Shown here: positions 6,615-12,444 of the stretch, piece after piece
Layout: each line of letters starts with the position of its first letter
How positions within the stretch are numbered: the stretch's first letter is position 1
Assembly (NCBI GenBank): GCA_964554105.1
Contig: CAZKNF010000085.1
Location: 1 to 12,444 of the forward strand
Source: CAZKNF01 sp964554105
GTDB taxonomy: Bacteria; Bacteroidota; Rhodothermia; Rhodothermales; VXPQ01
Direction of reading: 5' to 3'
Length of the DNA: 12,444 bases
Notes under the pieces: model-generated
Databases searched by the model: none
What the model was told of the DNA's origin: nothing
Seen by the model: the letters and a program-made list of their open reading frames with translations, nothing else
Position numbers and translations under genes: made by a program

Positions 6615-6929
6615 CTATTCGCCTCGCTCACCGCCCGATCCGTTGACCGCAAGCGCCGCATTCAGTGCGGCGGTCATCTCACCTGTCTCGGAGAGAATCG
6701 CTTGCTCAAGGCTGTCGCGCTGCTCGCGCTCGGAGAAAAGGTCCTCAGCAACGGCGAGCGCCGCGATGATGACCGCGGTGATCTCGGGCTGCTCCGGATG
6801 GGCGCGGCGAAACTCTTTGATCTTTCCGTCGACGTACGCCGCCATCTCGCGTGTACGTTCCTCCTCCTTTTCCTTGACGAGGAGCGAGAAATCGCGATTG
6901 AGGATGCGAACGCGGAGCGAATTTGCCAT
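6615..6929 (-). CDS. zapA: Cell division protein ZapA
   Basis: A 104-residue cytoplasmic protein that bundles and cross-links FtsZ filaments at the division ring. The ZapA head is visible in the N-terminal half (VRILNRDFSLLVKEKEEE, then REMAAYVDGKIKEFRRAHP). The helical part follows (ITAVIIAALAVAEDLFSERE) and continues as an amphipathic coil to about residue 93, ending in a short Gly/Ser tail. Length and pattern fit the family. The ATG at 6927-6929 lies 14 bases after the upstream coiled-coil gene, so the two form one transcription unit. The next element on the strand is the 6S-like RNA, about 170 bases on. Confidence 0.93.
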   Translation of the reverse strand: MANSLRVRILNRDFSLLVKEKEEERTREMAAYVDGKIKEFRRAHPEQPEITAVIIAALAVAEDLFSEREQRDSLEQAILSETGEMTAALNAALAVNGSGGERGE

Positions 6930-6943
6930 GAGTCAGACGATGT

Positions 6944-7309
6944 TCAAGAGCTCTTTCGCTCCTTTTCGAGATACTGATCGATCGATTCGATGAAGCCGCT
7001 TATTTTGCGGCGAAGTATCTCGGGATCATGATCGAGCGAGAGATACGTTCCGTGTTTATCGACGTGGGGTCGGGACTCCAATTCCTTTATGCGCTCGGAT
7101 AATGCCTGGTTTTCGTCCCGAAGTCGCTTCAGCTCATGAGCTGCCGTCTCGACGCGGTCGCGCAGCCGCTCGAGAGAATTCAGGCTCTTCAATACGACCT
7201 TATCTTGACCGGCGCGCTTCTCGGAGGAGGCGTCCGCTTCCGATGCCGATTCAGACTCCGTGCTTCGACGCTCCCGCTCTTTGGAGGAAGGGTTCGGCCT
7301 CTCTGTCAT
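6944..7309 (-). CDS. ZapB-like coiled-coil protein
   Basis: A 121-residue protein. Residues 1-36 are rich in Ser, Glu, Lys and Arg and look disordered. Residues about 40-80 form a heptad-patterned coiled coil (LNSLERLRDRVETAAHELKR and on to RIKELES). A C-terminal helical part follows (PEILRRKISGFIESIDQYLE). I recognise no enzymatic motif. Small coiled-coil proteins directly upstream of zapA are common in this gene order and are often annotated as ZapB-like. A role with ZapA at the division ring is inferred from the 14-base spacing and the coiled coil, not from sequence identity. The ATG at 7307-7309 lies about 190 bases after pheT. That gap holds no clear gene or terminator, only a direct repeat GTACGCCC near 7425-7447 and an A/T-rich patch near 7390. 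Confidence 0.7.
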   Translation of the reverse strand: MTERPNPSSKERERRSTESESASEADASSEKRAGQDKVVLKSLNSLERLRDRVETAAHELKRLRDENQALSERIKELESRPHVDKHGTYLSLDHDPEILRRKISGFIESIDQYLEKERKSS

Positions 7310-7502
7310 CGACTTACGGAGTTTCCTTGATGAAAGCTCTGAATTCCTGCCGCCCTCAGCCGGAATAACATCAGCGGCCGTACAATCAATATAAGAATCC
7401 GCCGCAGAAGTTCATCTTCGCTTGTACGCCCAGGTACGTACGCCCGTCACGACATCTGATTAGTTTCACCCGGAGCCGCTCCGACGGTCGAATTGACGCA
7501 TT

Positions 7503-10001
7503 TCATTTCTCTCGGAGTCGCGCCATGTAATCTGCCTCCATTCTGTCGAGGATCGCCTGCACGCGCTCGTCTACTTCTTCGTCGAGCAGTGTACGATCCG
7601 CGCCGAACCGGAGCGAAAAGGCAATGCTCTTTTTGCCTTCGCCGATATGCTCTCCCTCGTACAGGTCGAACGGTTCGACCGCTTGCAGCAGCTCGCCTGC
7701 CGCTTCCCTGATCGTCTGCATCATTGGTCCGGCAGGTTGGCGGCGATCGACCACCACGGCGAGGTCACGCTCGACCACCGGATACCGGCCGACGGCACGG
7801 TAGCGCCGTTGAAGATGTGGCGCCGCCAGTGCGACGACCGCCTCCCAGTTGATCTCTGCAAAATACAACGGATCGATAAGATCGAAATCGCTGCCGACCC
7901 GATCAGCCAGTCGAGCAAGCACGCCGATCCGCCGGTCGCCGGAGGTAATCGTCAGGTGCCGGCTGGTTATCGCCGTCTCGTGATAATCGGGTTCGAATCC
8001 GATGTCCGGCAGCCGTAAAAATTCGAGCAGCGACGTCACGACGCCCTTCAGGTCAAAAATGTCGGCCTGCCGCTCTTCGACGTCCCAGCCGCTCGGAGCC
8101 GTCGGCCCGCTCGCCGTCACGATCATTGATTCGTGCTCTAAGTATCCGGGTATGATGGTGTCGTTTCCGTTCGACTTGCGATAGACGTGCCCGAACTCAA
8201 AGAAGCGCAGTATGCGTCGTCCATGCTTTCGGTTGTAGCTCGTGACGTTCAGCGCGCCGGGCAGCAGGCTCGGACGCATGGCCGACATCTCGCGAGAGAT
8301 TGGATTCAGCGTTTCGACCACGCCGTTCTCTGACGGCGGCTCCGCCCGATCGAGAAGTGTGACACTGAACCGTTCCGCGAGATCTCGTCGCAGCATGCTG
8401 TTCGTATAGATTTCGCGGAAGCCGAGCCCGCTCAGGTGGGAGCGGCATGACCGTCGAAGGCGATCTTCGGCCGGCGCTCGAGGCGTCTTGTTCAGCGCGA
8501 CTGACTGCTTCGGTTCGGAGATCCGATCGAATCCGTACAGCCGTACGACCTCTTCGATCACGTCGACCTCACGCTCGACATCCGGACGGAACGACGGAAC
8601 GGTGCAGGCCAAAACGGCATCATCGACCGTCGTGCGCTGCTCGATATGGAATCCGATCGCTTCGAGGAGGGATTTCGCCTCGTCGATCGGCACGTGAATG
8701 CCGAGGAGTGCGTCGATCCTGGAGGACCGCACCTCGATGACCCGGGCTTCGAACTCGCGAGCTCGAACGTCCACCAGGCCCGGCACAAGCTCGCCGCCGG
8801 CCAGATCCACCATGAGCTGTGCGGCCCGCGCTGCGGCCCAGACCTGGCCGTCCCGATCGACTCCCCGCTCGAACCGGTACGACGCGTCTGTTTGGAGCCC
8901 CAATGCCTTCGCGGTCTTGCGGATGCTCGTCGGATCGAAATAGGCGCTTTCGATCAAGACGTTCGTCGTCTTGTCGCTGACCTCCGAATTCTCTCCACCC
9001 ATAACGCCTGCGATCGCGACGTCGCGGTCCGCGTCGGCGATCATCATCGTGCCGGGAGGCAGCTTACGTTCTTTGTCGTCGAGCGTAGTAAAGGGCGTCT
9101 CATCCTCGGTAAGACGCACACGAATCGTTCGCCCACCAATCTGGTCGAGGTCGAATGCATGAAGCGGCTGGCCGACCTCGTGGAGCACGAAGTTTGTGAT
9201 GTCGACGAGATTGTTGCGCGGGCGAAGGCCGATCGCGGTAAGCCGGCTCTTCAGCCAGTTCGGCGATTCACCGACTGTCAGTCCTCGCACGACCATCGCC
9301 ACATATCGTGGACACGTCTCGGGGCTCAGGATTTCAACGCGGATTTCAGCAGCTGCTTCACCGCCATCCCGTGGAATTTCAATCTTCGGCTTCCGGAGCG
9401 CAGTGCCGGTAAGGGCCGCGAGGTCGCGTGCGACGCCGATGTGGCTCGCCGCGTCCGGACGGTTGGGGGTGATGGCGACGTCGAAGACGGCATCCGATGC
9501 CTCGACGCCTTCGCGCCGGAGATACTCCTCGAACGGCGTGCCCACCTTCGCCTCGTCGGGGAGTACCATGATTCCACCGTGATCGTCGGAGAGTCCGAGC
9601 TCATCCTCGGCGCAAACCATGCCCTCCGATACCTCACCTCGCAGCTTCGCTCGCTTGATCTTCACCGCCGTGCGCTTATCCGGATCGTCGCGATCCGGCA
9701 GCATCAGCGTCGCTCCGATTTTCGCAACCGGCGCTTTCTGACCGGTTGCCACGTTCGGCGCACCGCATACGATCTGAACCGGATCGCCCTCACCAATATC
9801 TACATCGCAAAGCCGAAGTCGATCGGCATTCGGATGCGCCCGAACGTCGAGCACGCGTCCAACGACGACGCCGTCGATGCTGGATCCGGTCCGCTCGACG
9901 TCCTCCACCTCGAGGCCGCCCATGGTCAGTGTCTCGGCCAGTTCCTCAGGGGATTGCCCGAGGCGAACGTACTCTTTCAACCAGTTGTAGGATACCTTCA
10001 A
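7503..10001 (-). CDS. pheT: Phenylalanine--tRNA ligase beta subunit
   Basis: An 832-residue subunit of the alpha2beta2 synthetase that charges tRNA-Phe. In order: the start helix (KVSYNWLKEYV), an EMAP-II-like tRNA-binding domain (about 40-150, VVVGRVLDVRAHPNADRLRL), the B3/B4 editing domain (about 210-390) that hydrolyses misformed Tyr-tRNA-Phe, the B5 domain (about 415-490, ending EEVVRLYGFDRI), a catalytic-like core, and the C-terminal FDX-ACB anticodon-binding domain (about 734-832, YRAVGRYPVVERDLAVVV). Length fits the bacterial type. The start codon is TTG at 9999-10001: the stop TGA lies two codons upstream in frame, and family members begin at exactly this residue. No Shine-Dalgarno site is visible. 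Instead a TTCAAC/GTTGAA hairpin sits immediately before the start. pheS ends 58 bases upstream on the same transcript. Confidence 0.96.
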   Translation of the reverse strand: MKVSYNWLKEYVRLGQSPEELAETLTMGGLEVEDVERTGSSIDGVVVGRVLDVRAHPNADRLRLCDVDIGEGDPVQIVCGAPNVATGQKAPVAKIGATLMLPDRDDPDKRTAVKIKRAKLRGEVSEGMVCAEDELGLSDDHGGIMVLPDEAKVGTPFEEYLRREGVEASDAVFDVAITPNRPDAASHIGVARDLAALTGTALRKPKIEIPRDGGEAAAEIRVEILSPETCPRYVAMVVRGLTVGESPNWLKSRLTAIGLRPRNNLVDITNFVLHEVGQPLHAFDLDQIGGRTIRVRLTEDETPFTTLDDKERKLPPGTMMIADADRDVAIAGVMGGENSEVSDKTTNVLIESAYFDPTSIRKTAKALGLQTDASYRFERGVDRDGQVWAAARAAQLMVDLAGGELVPGLVDVRAREFEARVIEVRSSRIDALLGIHVPIDEAKSLLEAIGFHIEQRTTVDDAVLACTVPSFRPDVEREVDVIEEVVRLYGFDRISEPKQSVALNKTPRAPAEDRLRRSCRSHLSGLGFREIYTNSMLRRDLAERFSVTLLDRAEPPSENGVVETLNPISREMSAMRPSLLPGALNVTSYNRKHGRRILRFFEFGHVYRKSNGNDTIIPGYLEHESMIVTASGPTAPSGWDVEERQADIFDLKGVVTSLLEFLRLPDIGFEPDYHETAITSRHLTITSGDRRIGVLARLADRVGSDFDLIDPLYFAEINWEAVVALAAPHLQRRYRAVGRYPVVERDLAVVVDRRQPAGPMMQTIREAAGELLQAVEPFDLYEGEHIGEGKKSIAFSLRFGADRTLLDEEVDERVQAILDRMEADYMARLREK

Positions 10002-10059
10002 CTTTCAACTCGATAACGTTGAACTCTTGACTTCAAACTCGAGGCGCTAAGCCGCTGGA

Positions 10060-11076
10060 TCAGAACTGCTCCAGAAACCGAATGTCGTTCTCGTAAAATA
10101 TCCTGATATCGTCGATTCCGTATCGGAGCATCGCAATGCGCTCCACGCCCATGCCGAACGCGTAGCCCGTGTAGCGCTCCGGGTCTACATCGACCGCTTC
10201 GAACACATTCGGATCGACCATTCCGCATCCCAGGATCTCCAGCCAGCGCCCCCCCTCGGTAAGCGAATCATCCGCCCACCAGATATCCACCTCCGCGCTC
10301 GGCTCGGTAAAAGGGAAGAAGCTCGGCCGAAAACGCATCCGCACGTCGTCTCCGAACATCGCCTGAGCGAACATATGGAGGACGTGCTTCAAATCCGCAA
10401 ACGTCACTCCCTCATCCACATACAAGCCCTCGACCTGGTGGAACAGGCAGAATGATTTATAGGAAATTGCCTCGTTGCGATAGACTCGGCCCGGCACAAT
10501 CACGCGAACAGGAGGGCGTTCGTTCATCATCACCCGGATCTGCACAGGAGAGGTATGCGTCCGCAGCACGACGCCCCCTGTGCCGTCCGGCCCCGGGGGC
10601 TCGATAAAGAACGTGTCCTGCATGTCCCGCGCCGGATGATCGGGTGGAAAATTCAGAGCGGAAAAGTTGTGCCAGTCGTCCTCGATCTCCGGTCCCTCCG
10701 CGACGGCGAATCCGATGCGCTCGAATATGCTCTTTATTTCCTCGAGCGTCTGCGTAAGCGGATGAATCGACCCGGCAGGCACCGCCCTGCGGCCGGGAAG
10801 CGTAAGGTCGATGGGCTGCTCGGGACCCTGTCCATCGCCGTTGCGTCGGTTCTCGAAACTGTCGAGCCGCATCTGCGCCAGCTCCTTTAGTGCGTTGACG
10901 CGTTGGCCAAACTCGCGGCGCTCCTCCGGCTCAACCTCGTTGATCCTCTTGAAAAGGCCGGTGATTCGACCACTTTTCCGACCCAGATATTTGATCCGGA
11001 ACGCTTCGGCCGAGCTTTCGGAGTCGATAGTCTCAGATTGGAGCTCTTCCTGGAGCTTTTCGACGATATCGAGCAT
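10060..11076 (-). CDS. pheS: Phenylalanine--tRNA ligase alpha subunit
   Basis: A 338-residue catalytic subunit. An N-terminal coiled coil (about 1-80) interacts with tRNA. The class II synthetase core follows: motif 1 around HPLTQTLEEIKSIF (105-118), motif 2 with VYRNEAIS (198-205) and FHQVEGLYVD (212-221), the FPFTEPSAEVD stretch (254-264) and motif 3 YTGYAFGMGVERIAMLRYG (302-320). The RNEAIS form of motif 2 is typical of the Bacteroidota side. The frame is open 29 codons further upstream (to 11163), but that would translate through the terminator hairpin at 11098-11132. The ATG at 11074-11076 matches the family N-terminus, so I use it. Expression is probably controlled by the Phe leader peptide and attenuator just upstream. 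Confidence 0.96.
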   Translation of the reverse strand: MLDIVEKLQEELQSETIDSESSAEAFRIKYLGRKSGRITGLFKRINEVEPEERREFGQRVNALKELAQMRLDSFENRRNGDGQGPEQPIDLTLPGRRAVPAGSIHPLTQTLEEIKSIFERIGFAVAEGPEIEDDWHNFSALNFPPDHPARDMQDTFFIEPPGPDGTGGVVLRTHTSPVQIRVMMNERPPVRVIVPGRVYRNEAISYKSFCLFHQVEGLYVDEGVTFADLKHVLHMFAQAMFGDDVRMRFRPSFFPFTEPSAEVDIWWADDSLTEGGRWLEILGCGMVDPNVFEAVDVDPERYTGYAFGMGVERIAMLRYGIDDIRIFYENDIRFLEQF

Positions 11077-11097
11077 GGGAATTCGGATCGAGGGTAT

Positions 11098-11132
11098 AAA
11101 AAAACCCGCCTGGCCTGTAATACAGGGGCGGG
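11098..11132 (-). terminator. Attenuator terminator in the pheST leader
   Basis: On the minus strand, CCCGCC (11127-11132) pairs with GGCGGG (11105-11110). An inner CCTGTA/TACAGG pairing stacks within it. Seven T residues follow (11098-11104). This is a strong Rho-independent terminator, yet it lies only 22 bases before the pheS ATG and after the promoter. It would switch the operon off unless disrupted, which marks it as an attenuator. Confidence 0.88.
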
Positions 11133-11194
11133 AATTGACGCTTTGGAGCGCGCAGCCTACCAATAAGGTCTGCCGGCTTCCCCCGGATTACAGG
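11114..11194 (-). promoter_or_regulatory. Antiterminator pairing of the pheST attenuator
   Basis: CCTGTAAT at 11187-11194 includes the leader stop codon and is an exact complement of ATTACAGG at 11114-11121. After a 2x3 internal loop, GGGG (11181-11184) pairs with CCCC (11125-11128). This 12-pair helix uses bases from both terminator arms, so the two structures exclude each other. CTTCC/GGAAG (11193-11197 with 11177-11181) can also pair, covering part of the same segment when nothing translates it. Confidence 0.6.
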
Positions 11195-11244
11195 AAGGAG
11201 GGATGACGGCTAAAGAAACGAAGCTGTTTGTAGCGGCGGCTCAT
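11188..11244 (-). CDS. Phe leader peptide controlling pheST by attenuation (pheM-like)
   Basis: An 18-codon ORF, MSRRYKQLRFFSRHPSFL, with Phe at codons 10, 11 and 17 plus one Tyr. A ribosome short of charged tRNA-Phe would stall at the Phe-Phe pair and leave the downstream segment 11181-11194 free to form the antiterminator, so pheST is transcribed. A ribosome that reaches the UAA, which lies inside that segment, covers it and lets the terminator form. This is the logic of the E. coli pheM leader (known), applied here from the layout (inference). No clear Shine-Dalgarno site precedes the ATG, as in other genes of this window. The peptide is too short for standard gene calling. Start and length are read directly from the sequence; translation is untested. 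Confidence 0.65.
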   Translation of the reverse strand: MSRRYKQLRFFSRHPSFL

Positions 11245-11300
11245 GATGGCGGGTCAGATGCCGGCGGCGTAATCGTAAACGAAACGCCACGCCGTATAGG

Positions 11301-11308
11301 CAAAAATA
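11301..11308 (-). promoter_or_regulatory. Promoter -7 box for the pheST leader
   Basis: TATTTTTG on the minus strand is a perfect match to the Bacteroidota -7 consensus TAnnTTTG. It lies 14 bases after the rplT stop and about 57 bases before the leader ATG. A weak TTTC is found 18 bases further upstream in place of the -33 TTTG. This places the leader peptide, attenuator and pheST under a separate promoter from rpmI-rplT. Confidence 0.55.
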
Positions 11309-11322
11309 AACGGTGATGAAGG

Positions 11323-11667
11323 TCAGGAAACGTGCTTGACGACCTGACTGAACGTGTCCGGATGATGTACGGCGAGGTCCGCAAGAACCTTCCGATTCAA
11401 CTCGACGTCAGCTTTCCGCAGCGAACCCATCAGGCGCGAATACGTGGTGCCGTTCAGTCGTGCGGCCGCGTTGATTCGCGTAATCCACAGACGACGAAAC
11501 TGGCGCTTGCGCTGGCGACGGTCCCGGTACGCGAATTTGAGTGCCCGGTCGACGGTATTCTTGGCGACCGTATAGACCTTGCTGCGACTGCCGCGGTAAC
11601 CCTTGGCCATCTTCAGCACCTTTTTACGGCGCCGGCGGGAAGCAACTTTGTTTGTAGCGCGAGGCAT
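11323..11667 (-). CDS. rplT: Large ribosomal subunit protein bL20
   Basis: A 114-residue, highly basic protein that binds 23S rRNA early in 50S assembly. The N-terminal extension (MPRATNKVASRRRRKKVLKM) is followed by the signature AKGYRGSRSKVYTVAKNTVD and the globular C-terminal part (RRLWITRINAAARLNGTTYS, then LMGSLRKADVELNRKVLADLA). Length fits the family. In several bacteria L20 also represses its own operon by binding the leader mRNA; the structured leader upstream of rpmI is the likely place for that here (inference). It follows rpmI by 54 bases. Confidence 0.98.
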   Translation of the reverse strand: MPRATNKVASRRRRKKVLKMAKGYRGSRSKVYTVAKNTVDRALKFAYRDRRQRKRQFRRLWITRINAAARLNGTTYSRLMGSLRKADVELNRKVLADLAVHHPDTFSQVVKHVS

Positions 11668-11721
11668 GGATGCGGGATTGGTTTAGATCGAGTAGTGAAA
11701 CGGGCGGTCGACCATTCAGCT

Positions 11722-11910
11722 CTATATGAGCTTTGAGATACGACCCTTGTCGGCCTTGTCGACCAGCGTCTTTTTGCGGAGGTTGCGCTTGCGCTTCTGC
11801 GATTTCTTGGTCAGGATGTGGCTCGTGTAGGCCTTTTTGCGCTTGATCTTTCCGGTAGCGGTCACTTTGAATCGCTTCTTAGCGCCGCTGTTGCTTTTCA
11901 TCTTTGGCAT
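11722..11910 (-). CDS. rpmI: Large ribosomal subunit protein bL35
   Basis: A 62-residue basic protein of the 50S subunit beginning MPKMKSNSGAKKRFKVTATG, the family signature, with the basic AYTSHILTKKSQKRKRNLRK core. The frame stays open upstream to 12066, but those residues are unlike L35 and come from the leader. The ATG at 11908-11910 is the true start. AGGAG occurs 14 bases before it, further than usual. It forms an operon with rplT. Confidence 0.97.
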   Translation of the reverse strand: MPKMKSNSGAKKRFKVTATGKIKRKKAYTSHILTKKSQKRKRNLRKKTLVDKADKGRISKLI

Positions 11911-11980
11911 GAAAACGGTCCCGTCTCCTGAAATCTGACGTGGTCGACTCTTTTCGCTAAATTGGCGTGTCTTACAGACG

Positions 11981-12011
11981 AAAAAAAGAGGCGTTCCACA
12001 GAACAGCCCTC
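11981..12011 (-). terminator. Intrinsic terminator or attenuator between infC and rpmI
   Basis: On the minus strand GAGG-C-GTTC pairs with GAAC-G-CCTC, with two one-base bulges and loop TGTG (11988-12011), followed by seven T residues (11981-11987). It lies 70 bases before the rpmI start. It could simply end infC transcripts or act as a regulated attenuator together with the hairpin at 12039-12079. Confidence 0.75.
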
Positions 12012-12038
12012 CGCTCGTCAAGGAATGACTAATTCTGA

Positions 12039-12079
12039 TGGTACACCGAGCCATGCTGATCCGCAAGCACGGCTCACCA
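12039..12079 (-). promoter_or_regulatory. Long imperfect hairpin in the rpmI-rplT leader
   Basis: On the minus strand TGGT and GAGCCGTGCT pair with AGCATGGCTC and ACCA around the loop TGCGGATC. This gives about 14 pairs with one G-U and a five-base bulge (GGTGT). It sits just upstream of the terminator at 11981-12011. The position fits an L20 (or L35) autoregulatory element. I cannot confirm similarity to known L20 leaders. Confidence 0.45.
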
Positions 12080-12135
12080 GCAACTATCCAAAGAGCAGCG
12101 ACTTTAGAGTCGACATGCCGGTGCGCGTCGGATAT

Positions 12136-12444
12136 CTATTTCTTGTTTGGAGCCAGGATCGTCGTCATGCGGCGGCCCTCCATGCGAGGCGGCTGATCGA
12201 TCTTCGCCACGTCCTGAAGCTCTTCGATGAACCGGCGGAGCAGGTCCATACCCTGGTCCTTATAGATGATGTCTCGCCCGCGGAATTGGACCCAGGCTTT
12301 TACTTTGTTTCCGTCCGACAGGAATTCTCGCGCGTGCCGCGTCTTGAAGTCGAAGTCGTGGGTGTCAGTCTGCGGCCGGAAGCGAACCTCCTTTAGCTGA
12401 ACGTTGGCAGACTTTTTCCGCTGCTCCTTTTCCTTCTTTTGCTG
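12136..12444 (-). CDS. infC: Translation initiation factor IF-3, C-terminal part (runs off the window)
   Basis: 102 residues are visible and the N-terminus lies beyond the right edge. IF-3 binds the 30S subunit, keeps it apart from 50S and checks start-codon pairing. The visible part is the end of the linker (a run of Lys, Glu and Gln) and the complete C-terminal domain: VQLKEVRFRPQTDTHDFDFK, then VKAWVQFRGRDIIYKDQGMD and RMEGRRMTTILAP, ending NKK. All of these are family hallmarks. It is the first gene of the conserved infC-rpmI-rplT order. A short CGACT/AGTCG hairpin follows at 12099-12112 without a U-run. Confidence 0.96.
   Translation of the reverse strand, partial: QQKKEKEQRKKSANVQLKEVRFRPQTDTHDFDFKTRHAREFLSDGNKVKAWVQFRGRDIIYKDQGMDLLRRFIEELQDVAKIDQPPRMEGRRMTTILAPNKK

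Noticed and set aside
7425..7447. Direct repeat GTACGCCC in the pheT-zapB spacer
   Set aside because: Only two short copies with no palindrome or clear promoter; likely chance at this base composition.
8646..10016. 456-codon plus-strand ORF
   Set aside because: It is entirely antisense to pheT, which is certain from its domains. The high-GC codon pattern of pheT keeps the opposite strand open. The translation shows no recognisable motif.
11077..11163. N-terminal extension of pheS to an upstream ATG
   Set aside because: It would code through the intrinsic terminator and adds residues not found in the family. The internal ATG at 11074-11076 gives the normal length.
11911..12066. N-terminal extension of rpmI
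   Set aside because: The extra residues are unlike L35 and translate across the terminator. MPKMKSNSGAKKRF is the family start.

Overview
The window is a piece of bacterial chromosome with moderately high GC. It is dominated by a conserved translation and cell-division cluster read on the minus strand: infC (C-terminal part), rpmI, rplT, a Phe leader peptide with attenuator, pheS, pheT, a ZapB-like coiled-coil gene, zapA, a structured RNA (probably 6S RNA) and rny. After two small convergent plus-strand genes the minus strand resumes with a long CcmF-type heme lyase, an ArsR-family regulator and the start of a PAS-domain protein. The gene order, the form of PheS motif 2 (RNEAIS...FHQVEG), a perfect TAnnTTTG promoter -7 box, weak or absent Shine-Dalgarno sites and several TTG starts point to the Bacteroidota/Rhodothermota side of bacteria. 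Rhodothermota is my inference, not proven here. No mobile element, CRISPR array, tRNA or rRNA was seen.

Right part (about 7500-12444): infC is separated from rpmI-rplT by a 225-base leader holding a long imperfect hairpin and a U-tailed terminator, which looks like ribosomal-protein autoregulation. Just after rplT a separate promoter drives pheST. Its transcript first encodes an 18-residue peptide with Phe-Phe codons. The peptide's stop codon lies in a segment that can pair with the following intrinsic terminator, the layout of classical amino-acid attenuation. PheS and PheT form the alpha2beta2 phenylalanyl-tRNA synthetase.

Middle part (about 4486-7309): a ZapB-like coiled-coil protein and ZapA (FtsZ-ring associated) are followed by the probable 6S RNA, which ends in a strong terminator, and then rny (membrane-anchored RNase Y). 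The zapA/6S pairing is the familiar one; the RNA assignment rests on context and fold.

Left part (1-4430): two overlapping small membrane-protein genes of unknown function run toward rny. The second ends inside a 78-base near-copy (5 mismatches) of an internal rny segment, so its last 24-25 residues are antisense rny sequence. A 511-base gap then separates them from ccmF, arsR-type and PAS genes. The best candidates for something not previously described are the pheST attenuator in this lineage, the rny fragment duplication that supplies a new protein tail, and the unknown small membrane gene pair.
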